DNA of 64,000 bases from Parahoeflea alexandrii (lineage in GTDB: Bacteria; Pseudomonadota; Alphaproteobacteria; Rhizobiales; Rhizobiaceae): NCBI RefSeq assembly GCF_027214025.1, contig NZ_JAPWHB010000006.1, forward strand, positions 62,001 to 126,000, in the 5' to 3' direction. The notes under the pieces were generated by a model that worked only from the letters and a program-made list of their open reading frames with translations, was not told where the DNA came from and ran no database searches. Below are positions 53,593 through 63,196 of this stretch, in pieces. A program made the position numbers and the translations under genes. Positions within the stretch are counted from its first letter, which is position 1. The number at the start of each line of letters is the position of its first letter.

Positions 53593-54981
53593 ATGAGCCA
53601 GAGCCTATACCTCGACCACTCCGCCAGCGCCCGTCCGCAAAGCTTCAGGCTGGCCGAATTGCTTGGTGCATTGAGCTATGCGCTGGACCTGACCGAGGGC
53701 CAGCCTCAGGGTCATTGCATCCGCTGCTGCTGGATCGGCACCCGCATCGGCGAGGCGCTGGGCTTGTCCGGCGACGTGCTCAAGGATCTCTACTACACCC
53801 TGCTGCTCAAGGATCTCGGCTGCTCCAGCAATGCGGCGCGGATCTGCGAGCTCTATCTCGCCGACGACATTTCCTTCAAGCGCGATTTCAAGACCATCGA
53901 CGGCAGCCTCTCCTCCGCCTTGCGCTTCGTCTTCAAGAAGACCGGCCTTGAATCCGGCCTGAGCGAGCGCATCCGCGCCATCGTCAACATCCTGCAGAAC
54001 GGCGGCGAGATCTCCCGCAGCCTGATCGAGACCCGCTGCCATCGCGGCGCCGACATTGCCGCCCGCATGCGCTTCTCGCAGGAGGTGCAGGACGGCATCC
54101 TGTCGCTCGACGAGCATTGGGACGGCTCCGGCAAGCCCGAGGGTCTGAAGGCAGATGAGGTCCCGATGATCTCGGGCATCGCCCTGCTCGCTCAGGTGGT
54201 CGACATCTTCCACACCGAGAACGGTGCAGCTGCAGCACTGCACGAGGCCGAGACGCGCGCCGGAAGCTGGTTCGATCCCGCCCTGGTCGAAGCTTTCCTG
54301 GCGGCCCAGGCCGATCCGGACTTCTGGGCCGCGCTCGGAGCACCCGATCTGGAAGCCCGGGTGTTCGCCATGCAGCCGGCCTTGCAGTCCGAACCGGTGG
54401 ACGAGGACTATCTTGACGACATCGCAGCAGCCTTTGCCGAGGTGGTGGACGCCAAGAGCCCGTTCACGGCCGACCATTCCAACCGCGTCACTCTCTACAC
54501 CGACATGATCGCCGAGGAGCTGGGGCTCGATGCGGCCCACCGCCGCTGGCTCCGCCGCGCCGCGCTGCTGCATGATCTCGGCAAGCTCGGTGTTTCCAAC
54601 CAGGTGCTCGACAAGCCCGGCAAGCCCGACGAGGAAGAGTGGCAGTCGATCCGCCGTCACCCGGCCGAGAGCGAGGCCATCCTCGCCCGCGTCGCGGCGT
54701 TTTGCGACATCGCCCCGGTCGCCGCCGCCCATCACGAGCGGCTTGACGGCAAGGGCTATCCCAACGGACTTGCGGGCGACGAGATCTGCCTCGAGGCGCG
54801 CATCCTCACCGTTGCCGATGTCTTCGACGCGCTGTCGGCCGACCGGCCCTACCGCGCAGCCATGCCGATTTCGAAAGCACTGGCGATCCTCGACGCCGAC
54901 GCCGGAACCGCCTTCGATCCCGCCTGCATCGCAGCGCTGAAATCAGGCCTCGCCAGGCTCAATGCCGAGGTTGCGGCCTGA
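53593..54981 (+). CDS. Tandem HD-GYP protein, first HD domain degenerate
   Basis: 462 residues. The N-terminal HD-like domain has LLLKDLGCSSN where the HD motif should be, so the metal histidine is replaced by lysine, and a GYP region that reads WDGSGKPEGLK near residue 175. The C-terminal domain is intact: ALLHDLGKLGVSN near 330 and HHERLDGKGYPNGLAGDEI near 380. HD-GYP proteins hydrolyse cyclic di-GMP, so the second half is probably the active phosphodiesterase and the first a sensor. No membrane helix, so cytosolic. Confidence 0.88.
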   Translation: MSQSLYLDHSASARPQSFRLAELLGALSYALDLTEGQPQGHCIRCCWIGTRIGEALGLSGDVLKDLYYTLLLKDLGCSSNAARICELYLADDISFKRDFKTIDGSLSSALRFVFKKTGLESGLSERIRAIVNILQNGGEISRSLIETRCHRGADIAARMRFSQEVQDGILSLDEHWDGSGKPEGLKADEVPMISGIALLAQVVDIFHTENGAAAALHEAETRAGSWFDPALVEAFLAAQADPDFWAALGAPDLEARVFAMQPALQSEPVDEDYLDDIAAAFAEVVDAKSPFTADHSNRVTLYTDMIAEELGLDAAHRRWLRRAALLHDLGKLGVSNQVLDKPGKPDEEEWQSIRRHPAESEAILARVAAFCDIAPVAAAHHERLDGKGYPNGLAGDEICLEARILTVADVFDALSADRPYRAAMPISKALAILDADAGTAFDPACIAALKSGLARLNAEVAA

Positions 54982-55011
54982 GCGGACGCGCCTGTATCAG
55001 TCAGCCTGACG

Positions 55012-55251
55012 TCAGGCGCCGTGACGGGCGCCCGCATGGCCCTGCCGCAGCCGCGGCGCCAGCACCCAGGCCAGCGGCAGCGTCGCGGCAAGGCCTGTGA
55101 CGATGACCGCGGGCAGCAGGTACTTGGCCTGCTCGGCCAGCGCCGGGATCGACAGCACGGCGATGGCGCCGGCGCCGAACAGCACGGCGTTGACCGGCAG
55201 GGAAATCAGCAATGCAATCCAGGTTCGAGTTGGCCAGGTTTGGTTTCGCAT
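55012..55251 (-). CDS. Small membrane protein
   Basis: 79 residues with two hydrophobic helices (WIALLISLPVNAVLFGAGAI and YLLPAVIVTGLAATLPLAWV). N-terminus MRNQTWPTRTW, C-terminus basic. ATG 55251 has a good AGGAGACTG site upstream. Convergent with the HD-GYP gene. Function unknown. Confidence 0.65.
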   Translation of the reverse strand: MRNQTWPTRTWIALLISLPVNAVLFGAGAIAVLSIPALAEQAKYLLPAVIVTGLAATLPLAWVLAPRLRQGHAGARHGA

Positions 55252-55323
55252 GACAGTCTCCTTTCATCGAAGGAAAACGCCACAGCCCCGGCATGGTTCC
55301 GCGAATGCCCGGTGCACCCGTAG

Positions 55324-55357
55324 CCCCTCCCCCCTGTGGGGAGGGGTTGGGGAGGGG
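55324..55357. repeat. GGGGAGGGG repeat with inverted copy, downstream of the dehydrogenase
   Basis: CCCCTCCCC (55324-55332) faces GGGGAGGGG (55338-55346) across a five-base loop, and another GGGGAGGGG follows at 55349-55357. Similar GC-rich elements are frequent between genes in alphaproteobacteria. A related copy lies upstream of the same dehydrogenase gene at 56510-56518. Confidence 0.6.
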
Positions 55358-55405
55358 TCTTCCTTCAGGCTGCGAACCGCCCCCACGAACCGCCCCGCGC
55401 GTTCC

Positions 55406-56446
55406 TCAGAACTCGGTGACCACCGTCACGCCGACGCCCTCGAACCGGTCCATGCCGGTCAGCGCCTCGATCGATTGCTCGAGGCTGATCCTCCGCCCCA
55501 CCAGCTGTTCGGGTTTCAGCCGTCCTGCCTCGATCATCTGCAGCATCGCGCCGTAGCGGTGCGCCTGCATGCCGTGGCTGCCGAGAATTTCGAGCTCGTG
55601 GGAGATCACCCGCCCCATCGGCACCGGAGGTGCTGCGTGCTCGCCCGCCATCAGCCCGACCTGGACATGCCGCCCGCGCTTGCGCAGCCCGTTGATCGAG
55701 TTCACGCAAGTGCTCACCGCGCCGAGCGCGTCGAGCGACACATGCGCCCCGCCTTGGGTAATCTCGCGCACCGCGCCCGCCACGTCGTCCACCTCCCGGG
55801 CGTTGACCGTCGCCACCGCCCCGAGATCGCGCGCCAGCTTCAGCGCCGCCGCGGAGATGTCGACCGCCACCACCTGCGCGCCTGAGGCCACTGCGATCAT
55901 CACCGCAGACAGCCCCACCCCGCCGCAACCATGCACCGCCACCCACTCGCCGCCCGACACCCGGCCCTGGTCGACCACGGCGCGGAACGAGGTGACGAAG
56001 CGGCAGCCGAGGCTTGCCGCAGTAGTGAAATCGAGGCTGTCGGGCAGGGCCACCAGGTTGAGATCGGCCCGGTGGATCGATACGAATTCCGCGAACGATC
56101 CCCAATGGGTAAAACCGGGCTGGAACTGGTGGTCGCACACCTGCTGGTGCCCGGCATGGCATTCGGGGCAATGCCCGCAGCCGCCGACGAACGGCACCGT
56201 CACCCGGTCGCCCACCTTGAACCGCGTCACCTCGCGCCCGACGGAAGCCACCGTGCCGGCGAGCTCGTGCCCCGGCACATGCGGAAGCTCGATGTCCGGG
56301 TCATGCCCGACCCAGCCATGCCAGTCCGACCGGCAAACCCCCGTCGCCTCCACCTTCACCACCACCCCGTGCGCCTCCGGCGACGGATCGGGCAAGGTGA
56401 CCAGCTTCGGCGGCGCGGAAAAGGCTTCGTAGAGAACGGCTTTCAT
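55406..56446 (-). CDS. Zinc-dependent alcohol dehydrogenase family protein
   Basis: 346 residues, medium-chain dehydrogenase/reductase. Catalytic zinc site [14 protein letters not shown] near residue 38 and GHELAGTV near 60. Structural zinc cysteines [15 protein letters not shown] near 90-104. NAD-binding motif [19 protein letters not shown] near 170. Substrate unknown. Downstream of the MBL-fold gene on the same strand, with a 160-base gap. Confidence 0.92.
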   Translation of the reverse strand: MKAVLYEAFSAPPKLVTLPDPSPEAHGVVVKVEATGVCRSDWHGWVGHDPDIELPHVPGHELAGTVASVGREVTRFKVGDRVTVPFVGGCGHCPECHAGHQQVCDHQFQPGFTHWGSFAEFVSIHRADLNLVALPDSLDFTTAASLGCRFVTSFRAVVDQGRVSGGEWVAVHGCGGVGLSAVMIAVASGAQVVAVDISAAALKLARDLGAVATVNAREVDDVAGAVREITQGGAHVSLDALGAVSTCVNSINGLRKRGRHVQVGLMAGEHAAPPVPMGRVISHELEILGSHGMQAHRYGAMLQMIEAGRLKPEQLVGRRISLEQSIEALTGMDRFEGVGVTVVTEF

Positions 56447-56606
56447 GACGGATGTCCCGGGCTGAGAGAGGCAGGATAGGGGGAGGGTTTACACCGGGTA
56501 ACGGGGATTGGGGAGGGGAGGGGGAGGCAATTTCAAAATTGGGCATCCGGCTCTGCGGCCGAATAGATACTGCCAGCGGCCACGTTTCTGCCTCGAGTTG
56601 CACCGG

Positions 56607-57398
56607 TCAAGGCGCAGCCTCGTCCCACTGTCTCATCTGCTGGTCTATAAGTTGATGAAGGCGTTCACGGCCAAAGCTGGGGTCGTGGCCTGCATGGACG
56701 ACATTGATTGGCATGGACCTCAGCCGCTCAAGCGTCCTTTTGTAGTGGGTGCGGTCGGAATGATGCAGGTCGTCAATCAATGGGCCATCATAGATTGCGT
56801 CGCCGGAAAACAACGTTCCGGTCTTTGCTTCCCAAAGCCCCAGGCTTCCCGGGGAATGACCGGGCAGATGCAGCACTTCGAACGCCCTGTTGCCGAGGTC
56901 GACAACATCGCCTTCGCCGATGCATCTGATCCCGCTTGCTGGCCGCAATTGATAGGAAGACAGGTCAAACCCTTTACAGGGCAATGCGGTCACCATGGAC
57001 CCGGAAATCTCGGGGTCATCTATTGAAGGCAGATAAAGCGTTGCCAAGTCTGCGGGGTCAAAGCCGCTGTCGGCAAGGTTCATCTCCTTGTTCGGATTGC
57101 GAAGCCCCTCCGCCTCAAGGGGATGCACCAGACATTCGCCGAATTCATGATGGCACCCGACATGATCGAGATGGACATGTGTCGCCGCAGCGGAGACACG
57201 CTGGCCCAAAATGTCCCTGGCAAAGGTGGCGAGGCTGGCAAGACCGGTTCCCGTATCGATCATCAGATCCCGGTCACGCCCGCGAATGTGCCAGATATTG
57301 CATCTCAGGAACGGAACAACATGGGGTTCGTAGATCAGTGTGACATCATCGTCGATCCTGGCTTTCTCGAACCAGCTCTCAGCAATCGGAATGGTCAT
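56607..57398 (-). CDS. MBL-fold metallo-hydrolase
   Basis: 263 residues. Metal site motif THVHLDHVGCHHEFG near residue 70 (HxHxDH), further histidine in LHLPGHSPGSLGLWE near 155, Asp in LFSGDAIYDGP near 175 and the late histidine in NVVHAGHDPSFGR. Likely a hydrolase of thioesters, lactones or phosphoesters. It has no signal peptide. Lies 139 bases after the polyamine-binding protein gene; a hairpin separates them. Confidence 0.9.
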   Translation of the reverse strand: MTIPIAESWFEKARIDDDVTLIYEPHVVPFLRCNIWHIRGRDRDLMIDTGTGLASLATFARDILGQRVSAAATHVHLDHVGCHHEFGECLVHPLEAEGLRNPNKEMNLADSGFDPADLATLYLPSIDDPEISGSMVTALPCKGFDLSSYQLRPASGIRCIGEGDVVDLGNRAFEVLHLPGHSPGSLGLWEAKTGTLFSGDAIYDGPLIDDLHHSDRTHYKRTLERLRSMPINVVHAGHDPSFGRERLHQLIDQQMRQWDEAAP

Positions 57399-57491
57399 AC
57401 CGTCCTCCTGTGGCTGCCGGGACACAGCGTGTGAAGCGCCGATACTGGCTTCGGCTTGATACCCCTGACGCCGCCCAATGGGGATCTTGTG

Positions 57492-57517
57492 CCGCTCCCG
57501 AAAAACTCCGGGAGCGG
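57492..57517 (-). terminator. Hairpin after the polyamine-binding protein gene
   Basis: CCGCTCCCG (57492-57500) pairs perfectly with CGGGAGCGG (57509-57517) around an A/T-rich loop. There is no T-run outside the stem, so it could be a partial terminator or a stability hairpin between the binding-protein gene and the hydrolase gene. Confidence 0.45.
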
Positions 57518-57536
57518 CGGTCTGCGGTCAAGACGT

Positions 57537-58634
57537 TTATTGGCCGTTCTTGAAGCTGGTCCAGGCGCGATTGAGCAACCGTGTGTACTCTTGGGAGTGT
57601 GCGTTGACCGAATAGAGCTTTTCCCGGATCTCGGCTGGCGGATATGTGCCGGGATCATTCCGGATCTCTTCGTTGACCAGTTCGGTCGCCGCTCGGTTGG
57701 CGTTTGCGAAATAGGTAAAATTGGTAATCCCGGCTGCCACCTTCGGCTCCAGAATGTAGTTGATGAACGTGAGGGCCGCCTCGGGATGTGGAGCATCGGC
57801 TGGGATCGCCATGACGTCAAAATAAATCTCCGCCCCTTCCTTGGGAATGGAATAGCCGAGATCGACCCCCTTGCCGGCTTCTTCGGCCCGGACAAATGCA
57901 GTCCCGACATCGCCGTTATAGGTCATAGCCAGGCATAATTCGTTATCTGCCAGATTGTTGATTACCAGGCTGTTGTTGAAGTGCCGCAAGTAAGGGCGGA
58001 TTTTCGTGAGGACGTCCATTGCAGCCTCGAGATCACCGGCGTCCTCGCTGTTTGGATCCTTGCCCAGATAGGTAAGCGCAGCGGCCACGATCGATGTGGG
58101 TGAATCGAGAACGAAGACGCCGCAATCAGCGAACTTCGACACGATCTCGGGGTCGAAAATCATCTGAAGACTGTCCACCGGTGCGTCGGGAAGTCGGGCC
58201 ATGACCTCGCCGGCGTTGTATGCGATGCCGGTTGTTCCCCAAGTGTAGGGGATCGCATATTCGTTGCCAGGATCGGTGATGGCGAGAATGTCCATGAATT
58301 TAGGATCGACATTGCCAAGGTTGGTCAGCTTGCTCTTGTCGATTTTCTGGTATGCGCCGACGGGAATGTGCCGCGCCAACTGACTGGAACCGGGGTAGAC
58401 GACGTCATATCCGCTGCCGCCGATCAGCATTTTGGTTTCCAGAATTTCCGGAGAATCGAATGTGTCATAGATCGTCTTGATTCCGGTTCTCGCTTCAAAA
58501 TCGGAAAGCGTGGTTTCACCGAAATACTCAAACCAGTTGAAGATATTGACCGTTTCTTCCGCCTTCGCAGCCGATTGCAGCCCGAGGCAGATCAGTACGG
58601 TGCTTGCGAACAGCGCTCGCCTGGTATGTTTCAT
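57537..58634 (-). CDS. Polyamine ABC transporter substrate-binding protein
   Basis: 365 residues with a signal peptide (MKHTRRALFASTVLICLGLQSAAKA). The mature part begins EETVNIFNWFEYFGETTLSD, the hallmark of PotD/PotF-type polyamine-binding proteins, with GYDVVYPGSSQLARHIPVGAYQ and IPYTWGTTGIAYNAGEV. Periplasmic. No permease or ATPase gene is adjacent, so it would have to work with a transporter encoded elsewhere, or act as a sensor. 58 bases after the agmatinase stop, so probably the same transcript. Confidence 0.92.
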   Translation of the reverse strand: MKHTRRALFASTVLICLGLQSAAKAEETVNIFNWFEYFGETTLSDFEARTGIKTIYDTFDSPEILETKMLIGGSGYDVVYPGSSQLARHIPVGAYQKIDKSKLTNLGNVDPKFMDILAITDPGNEYAIPYTWGTTGIAYNAGEVMARLPDAPVDSLQMIFDPEIVSKFADCGVFVLDSPTSIVAAALTYLGKDPNSEDAGDLEAAMDVLTKIRPYLRHFNNSLVINNLADNELCLAMTYNGDVGTAFVRAEEAGKGVDLGYSIPKEGAEIYFDVMAIPADAPHPEAALTFINYILEPKVAAGITNFTYFANANRAATELVNEEIRNDPGTYPPAEIREKLYSVNAHSQEYTRLLNRAWTSFKNGQ

Positions 58635-58692
58635 GGTATTCCCCTTTTTGTTCGGTCTTTGCAGGTTCTACTCGTCTTGGGAGAGTATGCTT

Positions 58693-59664
58693 TCAGTCTT
58701 TGCTGACCCGCGCAGCGGCATGCAGGCACAGCAAGTCGTTAGCCAGGGTCGCCGCGGCCAATGCGGTAATTTCGCTGACGTCGTAGGGCGGGGAGACTTC
58801 GACAACATCCATGCCGACCAAATTGATGCCGACGATTTTCCGCAGGATCTCCTGCGCCTGATAAGGGCTCAGGCCGCCGATGACGGGAGTGCCCGTTCCC
58901 GGTGCTGAGGCGGGTTCCAATGCGTCGATGTCAAACGTCAGATAAACCTTGTTGCGGCCGACAATCCGCTTGATCTTGTCGGCGACCGCCTGTGGCCCGG
59001 TCTGATGCACCTCGACGGCGTCGATGATGTTGAAGCCCAGCGGTTCCGGGTTGTGCGTGCGAATGCCGACCTGAACCGAGCGCGCCGGATCGACGAGACC
59101 TTCGCGGGTGGCGTGCCACAGCATTGTTCCATGGTCGATCCGGCCTTCTTCGTCGGCCCAGGTGTCGGTATGGGCGTCAAACTGGATCAGGCTAAGCGGA
59201 CCATGCTTTTCGGCATGCGCTTTAAGCAACGGGTAGGTGACGAAGTGGTCGCCGCCGATCGAAAGCAGGGCGGTATCGGTTGCCAGGACCGCACGCGCGG
59301 CATCGGCTATCTCATTGGGCACGTTCGCCGGGTAGCCGGAGTCAAACTGGCAATCGCCATAGTCAACCACCGAAAGCTGCTCGAACGGATCCTCCGCCCA
59401 GGGCCATGGTGCGGACCATGCGATCTGGCTCGAGGCTGCCCGTACGGCCCGCGGCCCGTGCCGTGTTCCCGAGCGGCTGGAGACAGCAAGGTCAAAAGGT
59501 ATTCCCATGATAGCCACATCGGCCGACGACAAGTCACGGGTATAGCGGCGTCGCATGAAGCTGAGCGCACCCGCATATGTCGCCTCGGCCACTGTTCCCC
59601 GGTCTGATTGCCGGGTGAATGCCTGATCCCCGGTGCAGGGGTTGACGCTTGAATCCTTTGTCAT
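58693..59664 (-). CDS. speB: Agmatinase / ureohydrolase family enzyme
   Basis: 323 residues, manganese ureohydrolase fold. Metal motifs LSIGGDHFVTYPLL near residue 145, LIQFDAHTDTW near 170 and the C-terminal LTFDIDALEPASAPGTGTP near 250. These match agmatinase, which converts agmatine to putrescine and urea; guanidino-acid hydrolases share them, so the precise substrate is not certain. ATG 59664 has AGGA upstream; a GTG at 59694 would add ten residues. Divergent from a LuxR-type gene with only 53 bases between. Confidence 0.9.
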   Translation of the reverse strand: MTKDSSVNPCTGDQAFTRQSDRGTVAEATYAGALSFMRRRYTRDLSSADVAIMGIPFDLAVSSRSGTRHGPRAVRAASSQIAWSAPWPWAEDPFEQLSVVDYGDCQFDSGYPANVPNEIADAARAVLATDTALLSIGGDHFVTYPLLKAHAEKHGPLSLIQFDAHTDTWADEEGRIDHGTMLWHATREGLVDPARSVQVGIRTHNPEPLGFNIIDAVEVHQTGPQAVADKIKRIVGRNKVYLTFDIDALEPASAPGTGTPVIGGLSPYQAQEILRKIVGINLVGMDVVEVSPPYDVSEITALAAATLANDLLCLHAAARVSKD

Positions 59665-59717
59665 CTGCAATCCTGATAATTTGTTGCGGTGCACATAGAG
59701 ATTGCGGGAGGTGAGCT

Positions 59718-60596
59718 ATGTTAGTAAACTTGCGCATGGATATATATCTATCGCATGAGGGGGACCTGTTGCCGGACTCAGCAAACTCCAAGCAAAACGG
59801 CCAGTTGCCGCTCGATGAGGGATGCGCGGACGCCATTGCCCCCCTCCTGAAAACAGCGGGAACCGAACGTTTCGCCTCTTCGCTCAGAACCTTCCTGAAT
59901 GCGTTTTGCCCGTTCGATTCCATGATTGTGACGCGCTACCGGGCCAAGGCGCCGCCGGTAACGCTGTTTCATGATCTGGATGATGTTCAGGCCGCCATAT
60001 CAGTCCAGTTCTATGCTACAGGCCCCTATCTGCTCGACCCGCTTTACATTGCGTGCAGGACCGGGCGCAGCGCGGGGGTCTACAGGACATTGGACATCGC
60101 GCCTGAAGCCTTTTTCCGGTCTGAATATTTCCGCACGTTCTACCGCAATATCCGCATTCGGGACGAAGCAGGGTTGCTGATTGAACTCAACGGTGATGAC
60201 TGGATCATCATCTCGCTTGCGTTGAGCAAGCGGAAAACGGACTTTTCATCACCGGATATCGATCGCCTGAAGGTTCTTTTTCCTATCATTTCGGCCGCGG
60301 TCGAAAGAACCTGGGGAGACAGGGAGCCCAAAGACCAACCCGGAATCCTGCAAGCACTCGAGGACAGTTTTGAAACATTCGGCGCCGATGTGCTCAGCCC
60401 GCGGCAGGCGGAGGTTGTCAGGCTGATCCTGCAGGGCCACTCCACCCCGTCGGCGGCTGCCTACCTCGGCATATCCGAAGGAACGGTCAAGGTTCACCGC
60501 CACCATGCCTATGCCAGACTTGGCGTCTCATCGCAGGCCGAACTGTTTTCCATGGCGACACGGTATTTCGTCTTGCCCGCTTCCGGAAGTCATTGA
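59718..60596 (+). CDS. LuxR-type transcriptional regulator beside agmatinase
   Basis: 292 residues. The last 60 residues are a LuxR-type helix-turn-helix (LSPRQAEVVRLILQGHSTPS, then GISEGTVKVHRHHAYARLGV). The N-terminal about 220 residues do not match a standard autoinducer or response-receiver domain. ATG 59718 follows GGGAGGTGAGCT. Divergent from the agmatinase operon across 53 bases, so it is the likely regulator of that operon. Same general layout as the other LuxR-type gene at 16822, but not a close copy. Confidence 0.85.
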   Translation: MLVNLRMDIYLSHEGDLLPDSANSKQNGQLPLDEGCADAIAPLLKTAGTERFASSLRTFLNAFCPFDSMIVTRYRAKAPPVTLFHDLDDVQAAISVQFYATGPYLLDPLYIACRTGRSAGVYRTLDIAPEAFFRSEYFRTFYRNIRIRDEAGLLIELNGDDWIIISLALSKRKTDFSSPDIDRLKVLFPIISAAVERTWGDREPKDQPGILQALEDSFETFGADVLSPRQAEVVRLILQGHSTPSAAAYLGISEGTVKVHRHHAYARLGVSSQAELFSMATRYFVLPASGSH

Positions 60597-61018
60597 TTAT
60601 GCAATAAACATTGATGTGTCCTGCATTCGGTTGCCCGGCGCGCGCCACCCTTTCCCTCAATGCGATACTGCCCCCACCTTCCACCACAACGGAAAGCCGG
60701 AGCTTGACGGAGCCCGGGCCGGCGGGAGGCGGTGAGTTTGGCGCGCGGGCTCAGTACCCGTGTTGCCGAAAGCTCGGCGCGTGCGGACACCCCCGCATGG
60801 CAGCGCATCCAATTTTGGGGGCAAAACACGCTGCACCGCTTTGAATGCCGGAACCGGAGCGGGCAAGGGTGCCAAGCCCCTTCTTCCAGCAACCACGGGC
60901 CAATGGCCCACGCGCCCCGCACACCGGTTTGACCCGGAAACCCGAATGCCCTCAACCGCCGGCGAGTTTTCGCACGCGGGGATTGGGTGTGTCTGCGCCG
61001 CGCCGCGGCCCAGCCGCC
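60597..61018. other. Non-coding gap between the LuxR gene and prfC
   Basis: 422 bases with no supported gene and no clear repeat or terminator. The open frames crossing it have no recognisable protein pattern. The transcripts converge here. Confidence 0.45.
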
Positions 61019-62608
61019 TCAGGCGGCCTTGGCGACATGATACTCCTTGATCGCCACCATATCGATCATTTTCCAGCGCTCCGCCTCGTAATTGAGCGAG
61101 AACTGGTCCGACGCCAGGAACACCGGATCGCCGTCGAGATCGCGGGCGATGTCTCCGCGATGGCTGGTGACGAAGCGTTCGAGATCGGCCTTGTCGGTGG
61201 ACGAGATCCAGCGGCATACCGAGAACCGCGCCATCTCGAAACTCACCGGCAGGCCGTATTCCGCCGACAGCCGTTCCTTCAGCACGTCGAGCTGCAGCGC
61301 GCCGACCACGCCGACGATCGCCGGCGAGCCGTCTTCGGGCGAGAACAGCTGCACCACGCCTTCTTCGGCCATCTGCTGCAGCGCTTCCTTGAGTTTCTTG
61401 GCCTTCATTGCGTCCTCAAGCCTGACGCGGCGCAGGATTTCCGGCGCGAAGTTCGGCACGCCCTGGAACACCAGCGCCTCGCCCTCGGTCAGCGTGTCGC
61501 CGATCCGCAAGGTTCCGTGATTGGGGATGCCGACCACGTCGCCGGCATAGGCCGTGTCGGCGATCTGCCGCTGCGAGGCGAAGAAGAACTGCGGCGCCGA
61601 CAGGCTCATCGGCTTGCCGGTGCGCGCCAGCCGCGCCTTCATGCCGCGCTCGAGCTTGCCCGAGCACACCCTGACGAAGGCGATGCGGTCGCGGTGGTTG
61701 GGGTCCATGTTGGCCTGGATCTTGAACACGAACGCCGTCATCTTCGGGTCGGTGGCCTCCACCGTGCGGGTGTCCGCCACCTGCGCCCTCGGCTGCGGCG
61801 CATATTCGCCGAGCGCGTCGATCAGGTCGCGGACCCCGAAATTCTTAAGCGCCGAGCCGAAATAGACCGGCGTCAGGTGCCCCTCGCGGAACGCCTCCAG
61901 GTCGAACGGCTTGCAGGCCTCCACCGCAAGCGATGTTTCCTCGATGAAGGTCTCGCGTTCGTTTTCCGGAAGCAGCCCGGCAACGGCGTCCGATTCCGGC
62001 CCGTTGACCGGCGTCAGCGCGGTCTCCCGGTCCGACAGCCGGATCGCCGATTTCGCCAGGTGATAGGTGCCCGCGAACGACCGTCCCTGTCCGATCGGCC
62101 AGGTCATCGGCGCGCAGTCGAGCGCCAGCTTCTGTTCCACCTCGTCGAGGATCTCGAACGGATTGCGCGCCTCGCGGTCCATCTTGTTGACGAAGGTGAT
62201 GATCGGAATGTCGCGCAAGCGGCAGACCTCGAACAGTTTCAGCGTCCGGGGCTCGATGCCCTTGGCCGCGTCGATCACCATCACCGCCGCGTCCACCGCC
62301 GTCAGCGTCCGGTAGGTGTCGTCGGCGAAATCCTCGTGGCCCGGCGTGTCCAGCAGGTTGAAGACATGATTGTCATATTCGAACGTCATCACCGATGTGA
62401 CCACCGAGATGCCGCGCTCGCGCTCGATCTTCATCCAGTCCGAGCGGGTCTGGATCCGGTCCTTCTTGGCCTTGACCTCGCCGGCCAGCTGGATCGCGCC
62501 GCCGAACAGCAGCAGCTTTTCGGTCAGCGTCGTCTTGCCGGCGTCCGGGTGCGAGATGATGGCGAAGGTGCGGCGGCGGCCGACTTCCTCGGCAAGTGGT
62601 TCGGGCAT
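61019..62608 (-). CDS. prfC: Peptide chain release factor 3
   Basis: GTPase that recycles RF1/RF2 after termination. 529 residues, the E. coli length. The G domain begins [20 protein letters not shown] (G1), [16 protein letters not shown] (G3) and [12 protein letters not shown] (G4). Domain II and III follow, ending with [21 protein letters not shown] 62608 is chosen; an upstream in-frame ATG (62662) would add 18 residues of no RF3 character. Divergent from dut. Confidence 0.96.
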   Translation of the reverse strand: MPEPLAEEVGRRRTFAIISHPDAGKTTLTEKLLLFGGAIQLAGEVKAKKDRIQTRSDWMKIERERGISVVTSVMTFEYDNHVFNLLDTPGHEDFADDTYRTLTAVDAAVMVIDAAKGIEPRTLKLFEVCRLRDIPIITFVNKMDREARNPFEILDEVEQKLALDCAPMTWPIGQGRSFAGTYHLAKSAIRLSDRETALTPVNGPESDAVAGLLPENERETFIEETSLAVEACKPFDLEAFREGHLTPVYFGSALKNFGVRDLIDALGEYAPQPRAQVADTRTVEATDPKMTAFVFKIQANMDPNHRDRIAFVRVCSGKLERGMKARLARTGKPMSLSAPQFFFASQRQIADTAYAGDVVGIPNHGTLRIGDTLTEGEALVFQGVPNFAPEILRRVRLEDAMKAKKLKEALQQMAEEGVVQLFSPEDGSPAIVGVVGALQLDVLKERLSAEYGLPVSFEMARFSVCRWISSTDKADLERFVTSHRGDIARDLDGDPVFLASDQFSLNYEAERWKMIDMVAIKEYHVAKAA

Positions 62609-62701
62609 CGGGGGCGGATTCCTGTTGATTGCGCTGCCTTCTACCGTCTTGCCGCCCGCCATGCAATTGACCTGAACCCGGCAAGAGTAAAAGCTCGCAC
62701 G

Positions 62702-63196
62702 ATGACCAACACCGTTCGCCTGTCCCAGCCTGCCCCGGATGCGCGTCCCGCGCTCCTCGTCCTCCGCTTGCCGCACGGCGAAGGCCTCGATCTGCCGTCC
62801 TATGAAACGCCGGGTTCCGCCGGCATGGATCTGCGCGCCGCAATTGCCGAGGACACGCCGCTTGAGATCGCGCCCGGCGGCCGCTTCGCCGTCCCCACCG
62901 GGCTGGTCATGGAAATCCCGCAAGGCTTCGAGGGCCAGGTCCGTCCGCGCTCCGGGCTGGCGCTCAAGTCCGGCATTACCTGCCTGAACACGCCCGGCAC
63001 CATCGATAGCGACTATCGCGGCGAGGTCAAGGTCATCCTCGCCAATCTCGGCACTGACGCCTTCACCGTGACGCGGGGCATGCGCATCGCCCAGCTGGTC
63101 ATCGCCCCGGTGGTGCAGGCCCGCATTGTCCTGCACGACAGCCTCAGCGAAACCGCCCGCGGCGCCGGCGGCTTCGGCTCGACGGGAACCGCATGA
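62702..63196 (+). CDS. dut: Deoxyuridine 5'-triphosphate nucleotidohydrolase
   Basis: Hydrolyses dUTP to dUMP, keeping uracil out of DNA. 164 residues. The five dUTPase motifs are seen: [48 protein letters not shown] and the C-terminal [13 protein letters not shown] 62702 is chosen. The gene overlaps the next by four bases (ATGA). In many relatives dut follows coaBC, which is 18 kb away here. Confidence 0.97.
   Translation: MTNTVRLSQPAPDARPALLVLRLPHGEGLDLPSYETPGSAGMDLRAAIAEDTPLEIAPGGRFAVPTGLVMEIPQGFEGQVRPRSGLALKSGITCLNTPGTIDSDYRGEVKVILANLGTDAFTVTRGMRIAQLVIAPVVQARIVLHDSLSETARGAGGFGSTGTA

Noticed and set aside
60845-62701. Long frame upstream of dut giving a 783-residue reading
   Set aside because: It is antisense to prfC and has no protein pattern; dut begins at 62702.
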